A DNA stretch of 64,000 nucleotides, from the NCBI RefSeq assembly GCF_009908295.1, contig NZ_JAAALO010000003.1:124001-188000 (forward strand), read 5' to 3'. This document shows positions 33,869 through 43,106 of the stretch, piece after piece; the first letter of the stretch is position 1, and each line of letters starts with the position of its first letter. Below the pieces are notes generated by a model. That model made no database searches. It saw only the letters and a list, made by a program, of their open reading frames with translations, and was not told the DNA's origin. Made by a program: the position numbers and the translations under genes. The stretch is from Micromonospora rubida. GTDB taxonomy: Bacteria > Actinomycetota > Actinomycetes > Mycobacteriales > Micromonosporaceae.

Positions 33869-35047
33869 CTAGCGTTCCGTCGCCCGGGGCCGGTCGGCCA
33901 CTGCCGAGGTCGGCTCCGCCAGCTCCGGCGCCTGCGGCTGGCGGGGGGCCACCTCGACCTGCGCGGGGACGGCCAGCGCCTGGTCGGACACGCCCAGCTC
34001 GGCGAGCTTGCGGGCGCTGACCAGCACCCGTGCCTCCAGTGAGCCGACCGCCCGGTTGTACGCCGTCACCGCCCCGCCGAGCGACGCGCCGAGCTTGCCG
34101 ACGTGGTCGCCCAGGGTGGACAGCCGGCCGTACAGCTCGCGGGCCAGCGAGTGCACCGCGACCGCGTTGCGGGCCAGCGACTCCTGCCGCCACGAGTACG
34201 CCACCGTACGCAGCAGCGCCACCAGGGTCGCCGGCGTCGCCAGCACCACGTCGCGGGCGAAGGCGTGCTCCAGCAGCGTCGGGTCGCGCTGCAACGCCAC
34301 GTCCAGGAACGGGTCGGCCGGCACGAACAGCACCACGAACTCGGGGGTCGAGTCGAACGCCGCCCAGTAGGACTTCGCGGCCAGCGCGTCGACGTGTGCC
34401 CGCAGGTGCTTCGCGTGCGCGTCGAGGTGGGTGTTCCGGCCCCGTTCGTCGCGCGCCTCCATCGCGGTCAGGTACGCGTCGAAGGGCGCCTTCGCGTCCA
34501 CCACCACGGTGCGCCCGCCGTGCAGCCGGACCACGAGGTCGGGGCGTACCCCCTGGTGGTCGGTGGCGGCGGTGACCTGCTCGTTGAAGTCGCAGTGTTC
34601 CAGCATCCCGGCGGCTTCGACGATCCGGCGGAGCTGGTGCTCGCCCCAGCGGCCCCGCACCTGGGGCGCGCGCAACGCCGCCACGAGCTGCTTGGTCTCG
34701 GTGCGCAGCTCGCCGGAGACGGTGTTCATCGCGCGGACCTGCTCGCGCAGTTCGGCGTACGCGTCGACCCGGACGTGCTCCAGGTCGGCGACCCGGGACT
34801 CGTAGCGCCGGAGGGTGTCGTGCAGCGGCGCGACCGCCCGGGCCACCGCCTCCTGGGACTGGGCGGTCGCCTCGTAGCTGAGCGCCCGCATCGACTGCTC
34901 CAGCCGCCCCTCGCCCTCCCGGGTCGCGGCGAGGGTGGCCTCCAGCCGGGCGATGTCGGCCGCAGCCCGGGAGCGGGCGGCGAACCAGCCCAGCGCGCAG
35001 CCGGCGGTGAGACAGAACACCACCACGGCCAGCGTCGAGAAGCTCAT
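33869..35047 (-). CDS. rmuC: RmuC-family DNA recombination protein
   Basis: A 392-residue protein. An N-terminal membrane segment (TLAVVVFCLTAGCALGWFAA, residues 5-24) is followed by a coiled coil to about residue 125. The RmuC nuclease-like domain (VRGRWGEHQLRRIVEAAGM, PDLVVRLHGGRTVVVDAKAPFDAY, FVVLFVPADPFLDVAL) follows. RmuC is proposed to limit recombination at inverted repeats. The start is ATG 35047. A short Pro/Glu tail ends the protein. It is convergent with the HxlR gene with a 13-bp gap. Confidence 0.9.
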   Translation of the reverse strand: MSFSTLAVVVFCLTAGCALGWFAARSRAAADIARLEATLAATREGEGRLEQSMRALSYEATAQSQEAVARAVAPLHDTLRRYESRVADLEHVRVDAYAELREQVRAMNTVSGELRTETKQLVAALRAPQVRGRWGEHQLRRIVEAAGMLEHCDFNEQVTAATDHQGVRPDLVVRLHGGRTVVVDAKAPFDAYLTAMEARDERGRNTHLDAHAKHLRAHVDALAAKSYWAAFDSTPEFVVLFVPADPFLDVALQRDPTLLEHAFARDVVLATPATLVALLRTVAYSWRQESLARNAVAVHSLARELYGRLSTLGDHVGKLGASLGGAVTAYNRAVGSLEARVLVSARKLAELGVSDQALAVPAQVEVAPRQPQAPELAEPTSAVADRPRATER

Positions 35048-35088
35048 CACCAGAGCTTGCCAAACGGGTACGAGGTGACGACGCCGGG

Positions 35089-35094
35089 TACGTT
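35089..35094 (+). promoter_or_regulatory. -10 box TACGTT
   Basis: TACGTT lies 7 bases before ATG 35102, fitting a leaderless transcript for the glycine-rich protein gene; there is no Shine-Dalgarno. Confidence 0.4.
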
Positions 35095-35101
35095 CGAGAG
35101 C

Positions 35102-35896
35102 ATGGAATTTCTGCTCGTGGTCATCCTCGCGGCGCTGCTCGTCGGCGGTCTCCTCTGGTGGCGTCGGGATAGCGCGGCCCGGGCGGCCCGCAGCCTGGCC
35201 GACGCGCGCGCCGACGCCCAACGCTGGTACGAACGCCTCGGCGGCCAGGTGATGAACCTGCACGGCGACGCTCCGGCGGTGCGGCAGGCCCTGGTCGACG
35301 CAGGCGAGCGGTACAACGCGGCGGGCGGCCAGCTCGAACAGGCCCGCACGGCCCACCAGTTCCAGTTGGCCCGGGAGACCGCCCTGGAGGGGCTGGCGTA
35401 CGCCCGGGCGGCCCGGATCGCGCTGGGCATCGACCCCGGCCCCGAGCTGCCGCCGCTGGCCTCCGCGCAGGGCGCCGGCCAGCTCACCCGGGAGCGCGAG
35501 GTCAACGTGCAGGGGCAGACCTTCCGGGCCGGCCCGCAGCCCGGCCAGGGCACGCCCTACTACTACCCGGGCGGCCGGATGCAGGGGCGGCCGGTGCCGG
35601 CCGGCTGGTACTCGACGCCGTGGTGGAAGACCGCGCTCGGCGCGGGCGCCGGGGTGCTCGGCGGCATGCTGATCGCCGACGCGCTCTTCTCCCCGGCGTT
35701 CGCCGACCCGGGGTACGGCGCCGAGGCCGGCGGCCAGGAGGGCTTCGACGGCGGCGGCGACCAGGGCGGCGACTTCGGCGGCGGCGACCAGGGCGGCGAC
35801 TTCGGCGGAGGCGATTTCGGGGGCGGTGACTTCGGCGGGGGTGACTTCGGCGGGGGTGACTTCGGCGGAGGCGATTTCGGGGGCGGGGACTTCTGA
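35102..35896 (+). CDS. Membrane-anchored protein with C-terminal GGGDF repeats
   Basis: A 264-residue protein. The N-terminal helix (FLLVVILAALLVGGLLWW) is an anchor. A predicted helical domain (residues ~22-115) is followed by a Pro/Gly/Tyr linker (GTPYYYPGGRMQGRP), a second hydrophobic segment (TALGAGAGVLGGMLIADALF), and a tail of GGD[QF] units. The tail holds six uninterrupted GGGDF pentads, each 15 bp. Gly-rich tails of this kind end TPM/YgcG-type and other surface proteins. The family is not recognised, and the repeats are prone to length change. Confidence 0.7.
   Translation: MEFLLVVILAALLVGGLLWWRRDSAARAARSLADARADAQRWYERLGGQVMNLHGDAPAVRQALVDAGERYNAAGGQLEQARTAHQFQLARETALEGLAYARAARIALGIDPGPELPPLASAQGAGQLTREREVNVQGQTFRAGPQPGQGTPYYYPGGRMQGRPVPAGWYSTPWWKTALGAGAGVLGGMLIADALFSPAFADPGYGAEAGGQEGFDGGGDQGGDFGGGDQGGDFGGGDFGGGDFGGGDFGGGDFGGGDFGGGDF
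35749..35893 (+). repeat. Coding minisatellite (15-bp units)
   Basis: The last ~145 bp of the preceding gene are built of GGCGGNGGNGACTTC-like 15-bp units, with synonymous differences (GATTTC versus GACTTC) showing repeated duplication of blocks. Confidence 0.7.
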
Positions 35897-35920
35897 CGCC
35901 GGGCACGTCTGCCTGACGAA

Positions 35921-35960
35921 AAGGTCCCCTGCCGGGCGAGATGCGTCGGCAGGGGACCTT
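35921..35960. terminator. Bidirectional terminator, glycine-rich gene / ppc
   Basis: AAGGTCCCCTGCCG at 35921-35934 pairs perfectly with CGGCAGGGGACCTT at 35947-35960. Flanking A and T bases make it a good terminator for both convergent genes. Confidence 0.75.
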
Positions 35961-35969
35961 CCTCACGTC

Positions 35970-38756
35970 TCAGCCGGTGTTGCGCATGCCGGCGGCGATG
36001 CCGTTGACCGTGGTCAGCAGGGCCCGCTCCAGGGCCGTCCCGTCGTTGGGGGCACGCCGACCGCCCGGGGCGGTGGCCACGGCCCGACCGGCCGCGCCCG
36101 AGTCCCGGTACTGCCGCAGCAGCGCCACCTGGAGGTGGTGCAGCGGCTCCAGGTAGGTGTCCCGCACCGCGAGGGTGCGCTGGAGCACCGGCGAGTTCTC
36201 CAGCAGGGCCGGCGAGGAGGTGACCGCCAGCACCTCCTGCTTGGTCAGCTCGTACTCCTGCTCGATCTTGTTGAAGATCGGGTGCAGCTTCGTGGGCACC
36301 AGGGTCTCGACGTACCGGCGGGCGATGCTCAGGTCGGTCTTGGTCAGCATCATCTCGACGTTCGACAGGAACGTGCGGAAGAAGTGCCAGTTGCGGTGCA
36401 TCTCGGCGAGCACGTCCCCCAGACCGGCCGCCCGCGCCGCCGCCAGCCCGGAGCCCACCCCGAACCAGCCGGGCACGATCTGCCGGGTCTGGGTCCAGCC
36501 GAACACCCACGGGATGGCGCGCAACCCGGCCAGGCCGGCCCCGGTGTTGGGCCGCTTCGCCGGGCGGGAGCCGATGTTCAGCGCGCCCAGCAGCTCGGTC
36601 GGGGTGGACGCCCAGAAGTACTCCGGCAGGTCGGGGTCCTCCACCAGCGACCGGTACGACCGGAACGCCGCGTCGGAGACCACGTCCATCGACGCGTCCC
36701 AGCGTTCCAGCATCTCGGCGGGCTGCCGGGGCGCGGTGTGCAGCAGGGTCGCCTGGAGCACCGCGGCGACGGTCAGCTCCAGGTTCTCCCGGGCCAGCGC
36801 CGGCAGGGTGTACTTGTCGGAGATGACCTCGCCCTGCTCGGTGACCTTGATCGCGCCGTCCAGGGTGCCGTACGGCTGGGCCAGGATCGCCTCGTGGGTG
36901 GGGCCGCCGCCGCGCCCGACGGTGCCGCCCCGGCCGTGGAACAGCCGCAGGTGCACCCCGTGCTGGGCGGCCACGTCGCGCAGCGCCCGCTGGGCCCGGT
37001 GGATCGACCACTGGCTGGTGGTGATGCCGGCCTCCTTGTTCGAGTCGGAGTAGCCCAGCATCACCTCCTGCACGTCGCCCCGGGCCGCCACCAGGGCCCG
37101 GTACGCGGGCAGCGACAGCAGCTCGTCCAGCAGTTCGCCGCCGGAGTCCAGCTCGGCCGGGGTCTCCAGCAGCGGCACGAAGCCGATCCGGGCCCGGCCG
37201 CTGTGCACGTCCACCAGCCCGGCCTCGCGGGCCAGCACCACGGCCGCGAGGACGTCGTCCACGCCGAGGGTCATCGAGATGATGTACGACTCGATGACCT
37301 CGGAGCCGAACCGGTCCTGCGCCTCGCGGATCGTGCCGAACACGTCGAACGTCTTGCGGGCGCTCTCGGTCAGCGGGGTGTCGAGCGTCGACAGCGGCCG
37401 GCGGCCGGTCAGCTCGTCCGCGAGGAGCTTGGTCCGCTCCAGGCGGCTCAGCGACGGGTAGTCGGGCACCTCGCCGACGGCCGCGTAGAGCTGGGTGAGC
37501 ACCTCGTGGTGCTTCTCGGCGTGCTCCCGCACGTCCATGGTCGCCAGGTGCATCCCGAACGCGGACATCGTGCGGATGGTGGAGGCGAGGTGGCCGACGG
37601 CGGTGAGCTGGCCGGAGTTGCGGGCCAGCGAGGCGCGCAGCAGCTCCAGGTCGGCGATCAGCCCGGCCGAGCCCTGGTAGTCCCGGCCCGGCACGTGCGG
37701 GGTGCCCCGGCGCAGCCGTTCCCGGGTGTTGGCCAGCTTCGCCTTCACGCACCGGGCCTTCAGCCGGTACGGCTCCTCGGCGTTGACCCGGCGGAACCGG
37801 GCCGCCACCTCGGGCAGCGCGTCGAGGTCGGCGGCGAGGCTGGCGGAGAGGTCCAGCGACACCCCGCGCAGCCGGCGGGAGACGGACACCTCCTTGATCA
37901 GGTGCTCCATCGCCGCCTCGGTGGCCGCGATGCCGTGCTCGTGCTGGATCTGCAGCACCTCCCGGGTGACCGCCGGGGTGACGAACGGGTTGCCGTCCCG
38001 GTCGCCGCCGATCCAGGTGCCGAAGGTCAGCGGCCGGGACGTCGGCGCGGTCTCCACCCCGAGGGTGCGCAGCGTGTCGGCGAGGTCGTCGAGCACCTGC
38101 GGGGCGGCCTCGGCGTACAGGTCGCGCAGGTAGTAGATGGCGTTGCGGGCCTCGTCGGTCGGGTCCGGCCGGTCCAGCCGCAGCTCGTCGGTCTGCCACA
38201 TCAGGTCCAGCAGCTCGGCGAGGCGCCGGTTCGCGGGCCCCTCGTCGCTGGCCCCGTAGAGGATCGCGTTGGCGGTCTCGGCGTCCAGCTCGTCGGCGAT
38301 CGCCCGCAGCTTCGACAGGATCGACCGGCGGGCCGCCTCGGTCGGGTGGGCGGTGAACACCGGTCGGACCGCGAGCCGGCGGGCCGCCGCCGCGATCTCC
38401 TCGGCCGGCACCCCGCGCTCGGCGATCATCTTGGCCGCCTGGTCGAGCCAGCCGCCCTGCACCGCCCGGCGGCGGCGCAGGTCCCGGGCCCGGTGCACCT
38501 GCTCGGTGATGTTGGCCAGGTGGAAGTAGGTGGAGAAGGCCCGGGCCAGCTTGGTGCCGGTGGTCACGTCCAGCCCGCCGAGGCGCTGCGCGGCGGTGGG
38601 GACGTCGGAGCGGACCAGGGCGCGGATCTCCTCGACCAGGTCGAGCAGCGGGCGACCCTCCTGCCGGGCGAGGGTCTGCCCGAGCAGCGTGCCGAGGCGG
38701 CGGATGTCGGCCCGCAGTGCGGCGTCGGGGCCGTCGTGGTCGTACTGGTCGGTCAC
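35970..38756 (-). CDS. ppc: Phosphoenolpyruvate carboxylase
   Basis: A 928-residue PEP carboxylase, full length. It fixes bicarbonate onto PEP to refill oxaloacetate. The catalytic His137 is in [14 protein letters not shown], the second signature [14 protein letters not shown] and the glycine loop [14 protein letters not shown] follow, and the C-terminus ends MRNTG as in the family. AAGGAG precedes GTG 38756. A 14-bp palindrome lies 26 bp upstream, next to a TACGAT -10 box. It opposes the PEP carboxykinase at 9.7 kb, so coordinated control would be expected. Confidence 0.95.
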   Translation of the reverse strand: MTDQYDHDGPDAALRADIRRLGTLLGQTLARQEGRPLLDLVEEIRALVRSDVPTAAQRLGGLDVTTGTKLARAFSTYFHLANITEQVHRARDLRRRRAVQGGWLDQAAKMIAERGVPAEEIAAAARRLAVRPVFTAHPTEAARRSILSKLRAIADELDAETANAILYGASDEGPANRRLAELLDLMWQTDELRLDRPDPTDEARNAIYYLRDLYAEAAPQVLDDLADTLRTLGVETAPTSRPLTFGTWIGGDRDGNPFVTPAVTREVLQIQHEHGIAATEAAMEHLIKEVSVSRRLRGVSLDLSASLAADLDALPEVAARFRRVNAEEPYRLKARCVKAKLANTRERLRRGTPHVPGRDYQGSAGLIADLELLRASLARNSGQLTAVGHLASTIRTMSAFGMHLATMDVREHAEKHHEVLTQLYAAVGEVPDYPSLSRLERTKLLADELTGRRPLSTLDTPLTESARKTFDVFGTIREAQDRFGSEVIESYIISMTLGVDDVLAAVVLAREAGLVDVHSGRARIGFVPLLETPAELDSGGELLDELLSLPAYRALVAARGDVQEVMLGYSDSNKEAGITTSQWSIHRAQRALRDVAAQHGVHLRLFHGRGGTVGRGGGPTHEAILAQPYGTLDGAIKVTEQGEVISDKYTLPALARENLELTVAAVLQATLLHTAPRQPAEMLERWDASMDVVSDAAFRSYRSLVEDPDLPEYFWASTPTELLGALNIGSRPAKRPNTGAGLAGLRAIPWVFGWTQTRQIVPGWFGVGSGLAAARAAGLGDVLAEMHRNWHFFRTFLSNVEMMLTKTDLSIARRYVETLVPTKLHPIFNKIEQEYELTKQEVLAVTSSPALLENSPVLQRTLAVRDTYLEPLHHLQVALLRQYRDSGAAGRAVATAPGGRRAPNDGTALERALLTTVNGIAAGMRNTG

Positions 38757-38781
38757 GATGCGCTCCTTACGTGAGTACGAA

Positions 38782-38795
38782 GGACAGCGCTGTCC
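38782..38795. promoter_or_regulatory. Perfect 14-bp palindrome in the ppc promoter
   Basis: GGACAGCGCTGTCC lies 26 bp upstream of the ppc start, just downstream of a candidate minus-strand -10 box TACGAT (38806-38811). That is a position where a repressor would block transcription. Confidence 0.5.
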
Positions 38796-38886
38796 GACTT
38801 CCTGGATCGTATCCGCGCCGACCCATCGGGACGGAAGGGGTCCTGCTCGTCCCTTTTCCTGGAATGCCCGGCTGCCGCCGCTGCCC

Positions 38887-39936
38887 TCACTCCGCGGATC
38901 GGGTATCCGTGCTGGCCGGGGCGGTCCTGATCGGCCGTCGGGCGCCGCGCCGGCCGCGTACCAGCGTGGCCGTGAGCAATCCCACGACGCCGAGCGCCGC
39001 CCAGAGCGCCAGCCCGCCCAGCGGCCATGCCATCGAACGGCGGTCGAAGTAGACCGCCGACTTGATCAGGTCGGTGGTCAGTCCGGGCACGTTCCAGAGG
39101 TGCATCCCGCGCATCCAGGTGGGCAGGAACTCCGGTGCGTAGACGCCGCCGGAGCCGGGGTTGCCGAGCACCACCAGCAGCAGGATGACGATCCCGGTGC
39201 CGAGCAGGCCGAGCCAGCCCTGCACGGCGGCGGCGACCATCGCGGCGGCGAAGACGGCCAGCGCCCCGACCGCGGCGACCGTCGGCACGTGGTGGTCCCA
39301 CACGTCCAGCCCCGGCCCGACGATCAGCGCGCCCACCACGCCGAGCACCACCGCGTACGCGGCGAGGGCGGCGATCCGCAGCCCGGCGCGGGCGAGGCTG
39401 CGGGGCGCGGTGCCGGTCTTCAGGCCCAGGGCGGTGGAGGCGAGGTAGCCGCCCAGCACGTAGCCGACCGCGAGGTAGAACGGGACGAGGCCGCGCGGGT
39501 CGCTCGACTCGACCGGCACCTCGTCGGTTACCTGGAGCGGCAGGTCCGCCTGCCGGGCGGCCTGGCCGAGGACCTGCTCGACCACCTCGGTGGCGGCCGG
39601 CGCGGAGGCGCTGGCGGTGGCCAGGCGCAGCCCGCCCTCGGGCGTGGAGGTGAGCACCCCGTACACCTCGCGGGAGGTCAGCGCGTCGTCGGCGGCCGCG
39701 GCGTCGCCGTACTCGACGGGCTCGATCGTGTCGGTCTGGCCGCGCACGGCGGCCATGACGGCCTCGGCGTGCTGGTCGCCGACGACCACCCCGACCGGCA
39801 GGTCGCGGGGCGTGGGCTGGTGCAGCGCCCCCACGTACGCGGCGATGAACGCGGCGGCCAGCGCCAGCGTGCCGACCAGCAGGGCGGCGGCGCGGGGCAG
39901 CCAGTCGCGCACCGGGATGTCCGGCTCCTCGTCCAC
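38887..39936 (-). CDS. ABC-2/DUF3533-like membrane protein
   Basis: A 349-residue protein. It has one N-terminal helix (residues ~14-36), an external domain of about 125 residues ([37 protein letters not shown]), then five or six C-terminal helices ending in a basic tail. This is the topology of YhgE/Pip and DUF3533 proteins related to ABC-2 permeases. There is no ATPase gene next to it. The start is GTG 39936, with TAGGCT exactly 6 bases upstream on the minus strand. Confidence 0.8.
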   Translation of the reverse strand: MDEEPDIPVRDWLPRAAALLVGTLALAAAFIAAYVGALHQPTPRDLPVGVVVGDQHAEAVMAAVRGQTDTIEPVEYGDAAAADDALTSREVYGVLTSTPEGGLRLATASASAPAATEVVEQVLGQAARQADLPLQVTDEVPVESSDPRGLVPFYLAVGYVLGGYLASTALGLKTGTAPRSLARAGLRIAALAAYAVVLGVVGALIVGPGLDVWDHHVPTVAAVGALAVFAAAMVAAAVQGWLGLLGTGIVILLLVVLGNPGSGGVYAPEFLPTWMRGMHLWNVPGLTTDLIKSAVYFDRRSMAWPLGGLALWAALGVVGLLTATLVRGRRGARRPIRTAPASTDTRSAE

Positions 39937-39942
39937 GTGGCC

Positions 39943-39948
39943 AGCCTA
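39943..39948 (-). promoter_or_regulatory. -10 box TAGGCT for the ABC-2-like gene
   Basis: On the minus strand TAGGCT, six bases, GTG 39936. This is the leaderless geometry. Confidence 0.5.
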
Positions 39949-40021
39949 GGGGGCCATTCTCCCGGCTTGGGGCGTTTCGCCGGGCTGCTGGCAGGAGCCG
40001 AAAAGCGGTTCGGGCCGCCGG

Positions 40022-40027
40022 TAGCGT
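40022..40027 (+). promoter_or_regulatory. -10 box TAGCGT for the S66 peptidase gene
   Basis: TAGCGT, six bases, ATG 40034. This is the leaderless geometry, back to back with the ABC-2-like gene promoter. Confidence 0.5.
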
Positions 40028-40033
40028 CTGATC

Positions 40034-41074
40034 ATGGAGTCGCTGAGCTATCCACCGAAGCCCCGGCCCGGGGACCGGGTCGCCGTCGTGTCGCCCTCCG
40101 CCGGGCTGCCGGCGATCTTCCCCCACGTGTACGAGCTGGGCCTGCGTCGGCTGCGCGAGGAGTTCGGCCTCGAACCCGTCGAGTTCCCGACCACCCGGGT
40201 CATGGGCGCGGACCCGCGCGACCGGGCCCGGGACGTCACCGCCGCCTTCGCCGACCCGACGATCACCGCCGTGCTCGCCACGGTGGGCGGGGACGACCTG
40301 ATCACGGTGACCCCGTACCTCGACGACGCCGTGCTGCGGGCCAACCCGAAGCCGTACTTCGGCTACTCCGACAACACCAACATCCTCAACCACCTGCACC
40401 GGCTGGGGATCGTGGCGTACCACGGCGGGTCGGTGCTGGTGCACCTCGGCCGGCCCGGAGCGCCGCACCCGCTGACCTTCGACTCGCTGCGCGCCGCCCT
40501 GTTCACCCCCGGCTGGTACGACCTCACCCCCGCCCCCGAGTGGGGCGACCAGCCCAACGACTGGCGCGACCCGGCCACGCTCGCCCACGAGCCGGCGATG
40601 CTCCCGGGGGCCGGCTGGCGCTGGCAGGGGCCGGCGGGGGTGGTGCGGGGGCGCACCTGGGGCGGCAACCTGGAGATCCTGCACTGGCTGCTGGCCGCCG
40701 ACCGGGTCGGCGCGGTCGCCGACCACGAGGGCGAGGTGCTGATCATCGAGACCTCGGAGGAGTTGCCGTCGGCCACCGAGGTGTACCGGATCCTGCGCAA
40801 CCTGGGGGAACGGGGGCTGCTCGCCGGCTTCCCGGCGGTGCTCGTCGGCCGGGCCAAGGCGTGGGACTTCGACCGCCCGCACACGCCTGAGCAGCGTCGC
40901 GCCTACGCCGACGAGCAGCGGTCTGCGGTGATCCGGGCGCTGAACGAGTACCGCCCGGACGCGGTGGTCGTCTTCGATGTCGATTTCGGCCACACCGACC
41001 CACAGCTGATCATCCCGTACGGGGGAGAGGCCGTCGTCGACTCGGTGCAGCGCCGGATCAGCGTGCGCTACTGA
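40034..41074 (+). CDS. S66-family peptidase (LD-carboxypeptidase / MccF-like)
   Basis: A 346-residue serine peptidase. The nucleophile Ser112 is in FGYSDNTN, with a Glu from IIETSEELPS (about 239-242) and His320 in DFGHTDPQ completing the triad. The overall pattern (PRPGDRVAVVSPSAG, VGGDDLITV, GRTWGGNLEIL) is closer to the MccF self-immunity branch than to LdcA. It might trim peptidoglycan peptides or destroy a peptide-nucleotide antibiotic of the microcin C type. It overlaps the convergent GntR gene by 7 bp. Confidence 0.85.
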   Translation: MESLSYPPKPRPGDRVAVVSPSAGLPAIFPHVYELGLRRLREEFGLEPVEFPTTRVMGADPRDRARDVTAAFADPTITAVLATVGGDDLITVTPYLDDAVLRANPKPYFGYSDNTNILNHLHRLGIVAYHGGSVLVHLGRPGAPHPLTFDSLRAALFTPGWYDLTPAPEWGDQPNDWRDPATLAHEPAMLPGAGWRWQGPAGVVRGRTWGGNLEILHWLLAADRVGAVADHEGEVLIIETSEELPSATEVYRILRNLGERGLLAGFPAVLVGRAKAWDFDRPHTPEQRRAYADEQRSAVIRALNEYRPDAVVVFDVDFGHTDPQLIIPYGGEAVVDSVQRRISVRY

Positions 41075-41295
41075 CCGTCGGGCTCCCGCACGAACACCCC
41101 GGCACCCGGGGCGCCCTCGACCAACCCGCGAGCCTTCAGCCAGTCGACGGCCGACCGGACCACCTGGCGGGAGACGCTGAACTCGGCACACAGTTCTGTG
41201 CCGGAGGGCAGCTTTGCTCCCGGCGGATACTCGCCCGACTCGATGCGCTCGGTCAGGGTCTCGATGAGTCGTTGCTTCTTTGTGTACGCAGGCAT
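41068..41295 (-). CDS. Minimal GntR-family winged-helix protein (75 aa)
   Basis: A 75-residue protein consisting of a GntR DNA-binding domain only (LIETLTERIESGEYPPGAKLPSGTELCAEFSVSRQVVRSAVDWLK, then the wing GVFVREPDGQ). The usual effector domain is absent, and the stop lies inside the tail of the convergent peptidase gene. It may be a stand-alone DNA-binding protein. GGAAG lies ahead of ATG 41295. It is divergent from a 102-residue hypothetical gene, and CAGGTA/T boxes lie between them. Confidence 0.85.
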   Translation of the reverse strand: MPAYTKKQRLIETLTERIESGEYPPGAKLPSGTELCAEFSVSRQVVRSAVDWLKARGLVEGAPGAGVFVREPDGQ

Positions 41296-41311
41296 GGGCT
41301 TACTTCCGTGG

Positions 41312-41480
41312 CAGGTAAGGCCATGTGATCACGGTTGGTGCGAAGCGTCAATGAAAAGTGCGCTCAGGTACTGGCCTGGCATGACAGGTAGTGCTAGCTT
41401 TGTGGCGGGCAACCGTGGCAGGTTCTGCCTACTGAACAAAGGGCGGCCCGGGGTGGAGGTGGCACTCCGCTCCCCGGGCC
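41312..41480. promoter_or_regulatory. Divergent regulatory region with CAGGTA boxes and a leader hairpin
   Basis: CAGGTA occurs at 41312-41317, 41365-41370 and 41385-41390, and CAGGTT at 41419-41424, all in one orientation; they may be GntR sites. GGCCCGGGG (41445-41453) pairs with CCCCGGGCC (41472-41480) shortly before the AAGGAG of the 102-residue gene. This region is distinctly less GC-rich than its surroundings. Confidence 0.4.
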
Positions 41481-41503
41481 TTGACCGGGAAGGAGCCCGG
41501 CCC

Positions 41504-41812
41504 ATGAGCAACCTACCGAACCATCTCCACCCGTCCTGGTGTCTTCGCGGCGCCGATTGCGCCGTGTCGGGCGGGCTGCACCTGTCCCGCCTGATCGACG
41601 CGGCGGTCCGCGGCGACGAGGTGTTCCAGGTGCGACTCGGCCTGTGGCGGATGGACGTCGGCCCCACCCCGCCGTCCGGTCTGCTGATCGAACTCTCCGC
41701 CGGCGAGCACGTCGAGCGCTGGCCGATCGACCAGGCGCAGTCGCGTGCGCTCGCCCGCATCTCCCGGAGGCTGCTGGCGGGCCTCGGTTCCGACGCGATG
41801 CGGGCCGCCTGA
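41504..41812 (+). CDS. Hypothetical protein, 102 aa
   Basis: ATG 41504 follows AAGGAG. The N-terminus has WCLRGADC, a Cys pair near residues 13 and 19, and His residues around it (LHPSW, GLHLS) that could bind a metal. The remainder looks alpha/beta (EVFQVRLGLWRMDVGP, LLIELSAGEHVERW, QSRALARISRRLLAGL). No family is recognised. Its pairing with a minimal GntR protein suggests a small regulatory cassette. Confidence 0.65.
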   Translation: MSNLPNHLHPSWCLRGADCAVSGGLHLSRLIDAAVRGDEVFQVRLGLWRMDVGPTPPSGLLIELSAGEHVERWPIDQAQSRALARISRRLLAGLGSDAMRAA

Positions 41813-41924
41813 CGGCCGGCTCGACAGCGGCAAGGTCAACTTAGGATGCGTGACATCGGGGTGGCTGCGCGGCGGGAGGCCTCGATGTGCGGGACCTGTC
41901 GTTGATTTCGAAAGCGGGTGGTGG

Positions 41925-42839
41925 TCAGGCGTCGAGCACGGCGAACGCGCGGACCGGGAAGGTGCCCATCCCGGCCACCCTCGGCGGCGCGGCGGTGAAC
42001 CGGAAGCCGGTCGGGGGCAGCGCGTCCAAGCCGGTCAGGTGCTCCACGATCGGGATCCCGGCCGCCAGCAGGCAACTGTGCGCCGGGCGTTCACCCCGAG
42101 CCGCCGGGCTCATGTCGTCGATGTTGATCGAGTCGATGCCGACGAGGGCCGCCCCCGCCTCGACCAGCCACTCCGCGCCGTCCCCGGTCAGGTACGGCGC
42201 GTCCGGGGCCGCGTACCGGTCGGTGCCGAAGTGCGCGGACCAGCCGGTGTCCAGCAGCACCGCCCGCCCCGCCACCTCGTACGGGGCGAGCAGCAGGCGG
42301 TCCACCGCGCGGGTGCCGGCGGGCACCCGGACCACGATCCCCGGCAGGTCGGCGAGGCGGTCCAGCGGGACGCCGGTGAGGTCGGGCCCGTCGGCCCACC
42401 GGTGCGCGGGGGTGTCCAGGTACGTGCCGGTGTTGGCGATCATGTCGATCCGGCCGACCTGGAACTCGGTGCCCTGGGCGTAGTTCGCCCGGGACGCCTC
42501 CCGGGTCAGCCACTCGGTGATCCGGGGCGTCGGCCAGCCGGGCAACGTGGTCATGCCGTCGCTGATCACGTGGCTCAGCTCGACCAGCCGCCGCGCCTCC
42601 GGAGCCGGGGGAGGAACGGTCCCCCGGCCGCCCCGGTGCGGCTCCTCGACGACCTGCTTCTCTCGGATCCGCACCTCGGCCACCATGAGCAGCCCGAGGT
42701 GCCGGACGAACAGCGCGGCCAGCTCGTCGTCGCCGACGTCCTGCCCCGGTATGTCGAGCCGGAACCCCTCCGTCCGCAGGCCCCCGCCGTTGGCGAAGGT
42801 CACCTCCGCGTCGAACCGCGCCCGCCACTGTCCCGTCAT
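41925..42839 (-). CDS. Cyclase-family (kynurenine formamidase-like) metal hydrolase with N-terminal extension
   Basis: A 304-residue protein. Residues about 85-304 match the cyclase family: RLVELSHVISDGM, then NTGTYLDTPAHRW in place of the usual HxGTHxDxPxH, WSAHFGTDRY, VGIDSINIDD and HSCLLAAGIPIVEHL. Asn replaces the first metal His and Tyr the second, a variant that may alter metal binding. The N-terminal 84 residues (ending HLGLLMVAEVRIREKQVV) are an extra segment that I do not recognise. The real substrate is unknown. Confidence 0.8.
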   Translation of the reverse strand: MTGQWRARFDAEVTFANGGGLRTEGFRLDIPGQDVGDDELAALFVRHLGLLMVAEVRIREKQVVEEPHRGGRGTVPPPAPEARRLVELSHVISDGMTTLPGWPTPRITEWLTREASRANYAQGTEFQVGRIDMIANTGTYLDTPAHRWADGPDLTGVPLDRLADLPGIVVRVPAGTRAVDRLLLAPYEVAGRAVLLDTGWSAHFGTDRYAAPDAPYLTGDGAEWLVEAGAALVGIDSINIDDMSPAARGERPAHSCLLAAGIPIVEHLTGLDALPPTGFRFTAAPPRVAGMGTFPVRAFAVLDA

Positions 42840-42990
42840 GCCCCGGACTCGACCACGCCCCGGCCCTGCCGGTCAAGATCCTCCCCGAAACGCCCCCACA
42901 CGCCCCCACGTCGCGCAAATTAACGGAAATAGTGGGCTCGGGAGGGGGCTGAAAACACAAAATACGGGAATTTTCGCGCCCCAGAGGGGG

Positions 42991-43045
<55 letters not shown>

Positions 43046-43106
43046 GGGGATAGGGTGGGGTGTTGTCAACCCCCCCCCGGCCAGGCCGGCGTGGGGGAAC
43101 TGTCGT

